From: an uncultured bacterium
GTDB lineage: Bacteria > Cyanobacteriota > Vampirovibrionia > Gastranaerophilales > Gastranaerophilaceae
Length of the DNA stretch: 8,385 bases
Assembly: GCA_902782905.1 (NCBI GenBank)
Contig: CACZPB010000083.1
Location: forward strand, 1-8,385
Reading direction: 5' to 3'
In this document: positions 6,572-8,385 of the stretch, one piece after another
How the letters are laid out: each line of letters starts with the position of its first letter
Numbering within the stretch: the stretch's first letter is position 1
Notes under the pieces: generated by a model
Told to the model about the DNA's origin: nothing
The model's database searches: none
Seen by the model: the letters and a program-made list of their open reading frames with translations, nothing else
Position numbers and translations under genes: made by a program

Positions 6572-7216
6572 TTGAGTCAGGGCTACGAAAATTTTAACAA
6601 CACAGAAACTTCGTTCAGAAAATCCTCGCTTATACAAGAGCGTATAGGTCTTGTTTCTACGCACATGTATAAACAATTTTTGGATTATCAACACGCAACA
6701 CTCAATACTACCGAAATTTTTGCCGAAATGATTGATAACTTGAAAGCAATTGCCGATTCATTAAAGCAATCATTCGCCTCAAGAGGGATTACAACAGAGA
6801 ATATTTATGTTGAACACGACAAGGATAAAAGCGTAGTCGTCATTAATATACTCTGGCACACGATAAGCCTTACAACAAGGTGTAACTACGAACCTCAAGC
6901 ATTATTTAGAGAAGGTTCAACACCAATGTTTTCTGGACGTATAATGGCAATCAACGGAAACTATAACGAGCTTATGGAAGGTGTTAAATCCAGACATGAG
7001 ATGATGGAAATTCTTTTGGATAAAGAAGTTGCATCATTGTTTGTCCCTGCCGACAAGACGCAAAATTCTATATTCAAAATAAGACATTTGTCTAACAGAG
7101 AGTTCTTCCTCAACAGCGCAGATGCTTCAAGAGAGTTTGTGCTAAAGATTATTGAAACAGTTTGCGGCGGTGGCCTATACCACGAAGAAGGCTCAAGAAA
7201 AAGTTTCAATATATAG
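6572..7216 (+). CDS. Conserved-looking cytoplasmic protein of unknown family, TTG start
   Basis: This 214-residue soluble protein has no signal peptide or membrane segment. The first 20 or so residues are polar and probably disordered (MSQGYENFNNTETSF). Residues about 22-72 look helical (HMYKQFLDYQHATLNTTEIF, then an amphipathic stretch ending KQSFASRG). Residues about 75-130 look like beta strands (ENIYVEHDKDKSVVVINILW, ISLTTRCNYEPQAL, GRIMAINGNY), and residues 131-195 are mixed. A Gly cluster, CGGGLYHEEGS, lies at 198-208 near the C-terminus. I recognise no family or catalytic motif. The protein begins with TTG, supported by a perfect AGGAGG. It is 150 nt upstream of rpsP on the same strand with no terminator between them, so co-transcription is possible, but the rpsP leader structure suggests separate control. 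Codon use looks like that of its neighbours, with no sign of recent transfer. Confidence 0.87.
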   Translation: MSQGYENFNNTETSFRKSSLIQERIGLVSTHMYKQFLDYQHATLNTTEIFAEMIDNLKAIADSLKQSFASRGITTENIYVEHDKDKSVVVINILWHTISLTTRCNYEPQALFREGSTPMFSGRIMAINGNYNELMEGVKSRHEMMEILLDKEVASLFVPADKTQNSIFKIRHLSNREFFLNSADASREFVLKIIETVCGGGLYHEEGSRKSFNI

Positions 7217-7273
7217 TAACAAATCTTATAGAAAACTATTGATTTATTGATTGGTTTGTGTTTATTTAGATTT

Positions 7274-7330
7274 ATGCGGGTATCCTCTTTTAATCCCGTG
7301 TCAAGTTTGAGGTAACGGCTGAACCTCAAA
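7274..7330 (+). promoter_or_regulatory. Structured 5' leader of rpsP, candidate cis-regulatory RNA
   Basis: Two hairpins can be drawn in the 150-nt gap before rpsP. The downstream one is an 8-bp perfect stem (TTTGAGGT, 7306-7313, with ACCTCAAA, 7323-7330) around the 9-nt loop AACGGCTGA. The upstream one is a short CGGG/CCCG pair (7277-7280 with 7295-7298), extendable by wobble pairs. Neither is followed by a T-run, so they are not intrinsic terminators. Ribosomal protein genes are often autoregulated through such leaders; that this one is, and that it binds bS16, is inference. I saw only a poor promoter candidate (TTGATT at 7239 with a weak -10). Confidence 0.45.
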
Positions 7331-7366
7331 AACACTAGACCATATAAAAAAAGAAGGAAATTAGAA

Positions 7367-7762
7367 ATGTTAAAAATCAGACTTAAAAGATTAGGCGCTA
7401 AAAAAGCTCCTACATACAGAGTTATAGTAATCAACTCAACTACAAAAAGAGAAGGTAAGCCTATCCAAGAATTAGGTTACTACAATCCTAAAACAAAAGA
7501 AATGAAGTTGGATAAAGCATCTGCTGAATCTTGGATTTCTAAAGGCGCTCAACCTACTGATACGGTTAAGTATTTGATTGCTAACTGCAATGCTGACGGT
7601 TCTCTAAATTACAAAAAGAAAGAAACTGTTAAACTTTCAAAGAAAGCATTGGCTAAGAAGGCAGCTGAAGAAGAAGCTAAAAAAGCTGCTGAAGAAGCTA
7701 AAAAAGCAGAAGAAGCTGCAGCTGCTGAAGCTCCGGCTGAAGAAGCATCTGCTGAAGCTTAG
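7367..7762 (+). CDS. rpsP: Small ribosomal subunit protein bS16 with long low-complexity tail
   Basis: bS16 binds 16S rRNA in the body of the 30S subunit and is needed for its assembly. The core, residues 1 to about 84, matches the family well: MLKIRLKRLGAKKAPTYRVI at the start, then REGKPIQELGYYNPKT (28-43), and a domain end around TDTVKYLIANC (64-74). Typical bS16 is about 75-90 residues; this one has 131 because of an extra Lys/Ala/Glu tail from about residue 88. The tail begins basic (KLSKKALAKKAA) and becomes acidic and Ala-rich (EEAAAAEAPAEEASAEA). AAGGA 8 nt before the ATG supports the start. Downstream partners often seen with rpsP (rimM, trmD, rplS) are absent: the gene ends 19 nt before a terminator stem and is followed by a convergent gene, so it is the last, perhaps only, gene of its transcript. 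Confidence 0.97.
   Translation: MLKIRLKRLGAKKAPTYRVIVINSTTKREGKPIQELGYYNPKTKEMKLDKASAESWISKGAQPTDTVKYLIANCNADGSLNYKKKETVKLSKKALAKKAAEEEAKKAAEEAKKAEEAAAAEAPAEEASAEA
7652..7759 (+). repeat. In-frame GCT/GAA/AAA low-complexity repeat in rpsP
   Basis: Imperfect tandem units built of GCT, GAA and AAA codons (for example GCTGAAGAAG and GCTAAAAAAG) encode the Ala/Glu/Lys tail of bS16, residues 96-131. Such a tract is prone to length change by slippage or recombination. Confidence 0.8.
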
Positions 7763-7781
7763 GTACATATTTTATAACTAC

Positions 7782-7815
7782 AAAAAAGGATGGCCTGAAT
7801 GGACCATCCTTTTTT
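7782..7815. terminator. Bidirectional intrinsic terminator between rpsP and the phosphatase gene
   Basis: A 12-bp stem (AAAAAAGGATGG, 7782-7793, with CCATCCTTTTTT, 7804-7815) is extended inside by CC/GG pairs (7794-7795 with 7801-7802, one bulged A), leaving a TGAAT loop. The A-run and T-run make it work in both directions. It serves rpsP on the plus strand and the convergent phosphatase gene, whose stop codon is 6 nt away. Confidence 0.92.
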
Positions 7816-7820
7816 ATTTA

Positions 7821-8342
7821 TTATTTTCCTAATTTGCCAAGTAATTTATTAACTAATTTATTTGTCCAAGGCAATAAATCAGGATATATCTCCATATTAT
7901 GCCCCATCCTAATCATTTCAATTTGATTAGCTATTCTGGCTCCAACGCCGGTACCACCAAGACCTTTTAGCGATTTGTATATATATGAGTACATTCCGGT
8001 TCTATCAGCGCCTGCCTTACAATGAATATGAACTTTCCCGCCGTTTTGACCTACAGTCTCAACTTGCTTTAGAAATCTATCAACATTTTCTTCTTTAGGA
8101 TATCTTGTAATCGAAGGAATGTTGTGATACTTCATGCCTAGTTTTTCCACTTCAGCTTTTTCATCGAAATCTATATCCGGAGCATACATCGTCCTAAAAT
8201 TTATGATATCTGTTACGCCTTGTTCTTTAAGCCATGATAAATCTTCTTTTTGCGGCTGAGCTGAACGTGAAAGATATTTATCTATTACAGCATAATTCTT
8301 CGGCTCACCACAGAAATTGATAGTTGATAATGATATTTTCAT
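7821..8342 (-). CDS. CX5R protein tyrosine/dual-specificity phosphatase-like protein
   Basis: This 173-residue protein carries the phosphatase P-loop HCKAGADRTG (107-116), in which Cys108 would be the nucleophile and Arg114 would bind phosphate. Upstream, YLSRSAQPQKEDLSWLKEQG (23-42) followed by VTDIINFRT (43-51) is the typical opening of the atypical dual-specificity/Siw14-like group. The substrate could be phospho-Tyr/Ser/Thr, an inositol phosphate or another phosphoester; the sequence does not decide. I do not see a clear WPD-type general-acid Asp in residues 70-90, so the acid may lie elsewhere or be replaced. Residues 1-16 (MKISLSTINFCGEPKN) are a short extension before the domain and not a signal peptide; the C-terminus is basic (NKLVNKLLGKLGK). 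AAGGAG 5 nt before the ATG supports the start. It is transcribed convergently to rpsP and shares its terminator. A minus-strand TATTAT box (8373-8368) may be its -10, but the -35 would lie outside the window. Confidence 0.9.
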   Translation of the reverse strand: MKISLSTINFCGEPKNYAVIDKYLSRSAQPQKEDLSWLKEQGVTDIINFRTMYAPDIDFDEKAEVEKLGMKYHNIPSITRYPKEENVDRFLKQVETVGQNGGKVHIHCKAGADRTGMYSYIYKSLKGLGGTGVGARIANQIEMIRMGHNMEIYPDLLPWTNKLVNKLLGKLGK

Positions 8343-8385
8343 TTTTACTCCTTAGTGAAAACATCTTATAATACTGTTTTTATAA

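Noticed and set aside
7274..7315. 13-codon open frame (MRVSSFNPVSSLR) in the rpsP leader, a possible leader peptide
   Set aside because: There is no ribosome site before its ATG and no run of regulatory codons; the stop falling at the hairpin is suggestive but not enough.
6961..7434. 157-codon minus-strand open frame
   Set aside because: It spans antisense the unknown gene, the rpsP leader and the start of rpsP; its hydrophobic look comes from reading AT-rich coding DNA backwards.
1..8385. Mobile element, defence system, CRISPR array, tRNA or toxin-antitoxin pair
   Set aside because: No transposase, integrase, nuclease, repeat-spacer pattern, cloverleaf or paired small genes were seen; the content is chromosomal housekeeping plus uncharacterised genes.

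Overview
The window is AT-rich, gene-dense bacterial chromosome with no mobile element, CRISPR array, tRNA or rRNA. The best guess for the source is a gut bacterium of the non-photosynthetic cyanobacterial sister lineage (Melainabacteria/Vampirovibrionia, Gastranaerophilales-like). The hints are a cyanobacterial-type GH57/DUF3536 glycosidase, a bS16 with a long Ala/Lys/Glu tail, a divergent sigma-70 factor and several proteins of no recognised family. This placement is inference; no single marker here proves it.

Layout. Positions 1-998 (minus) hold the 5' part of an unrecognised coiled-coil/repeat protein that runs off the left edge. Positions 1092-3138 (minus) form a two-gene unit: a sigma-70 family factor whose end overlaps by 17 nt the start of gcvPB, the PLP-binding half of the glycine cleavage P-protein. 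A divergent promoter region of about 100 nt (3139-3241) separates this from a plus-strand unit: a small exported protein (3242-3742) and a large GH57/DUF3536 glycoside hydrolase (3771-6272). That unit ends in a very strong GC-rich hairpin terminator. The same hairpin terminates a 29-residue single-pass membrane protein on the minus strand (6323-6412), which is easily missed because of its length. Next on the plus strand are a TTG-initiated gene of unknown family (6572-7216), a 150-nt leader with an 8-bp perfect hairpin, and rpsP (7367-7762). A second bidirectional terminator closes rpsP and, from the other side, a convergent CX5R protein phosphatase (7821-8342).

How the genes relate. Most of the content is housekeeping: translation (rpsP), one-carbon/glycine metabolism (gcvPB), alpha-glucan-type carbohydrate metabolism (GH57) and transcription (sigma). 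The other glycine-cleavage genes (gcvPA, gcvT, gcvH) are absent from the window, and gcvPB is instead coupled to a sigma factor gene. I see no defence, mobile or toxin system. The items most worth a second look are the 29-aa membrane protein, the sigma-gcvPB overlap with a probably leaderless sigma transcript, the rpsP leader hairpin and the repeat protein at the left edge.
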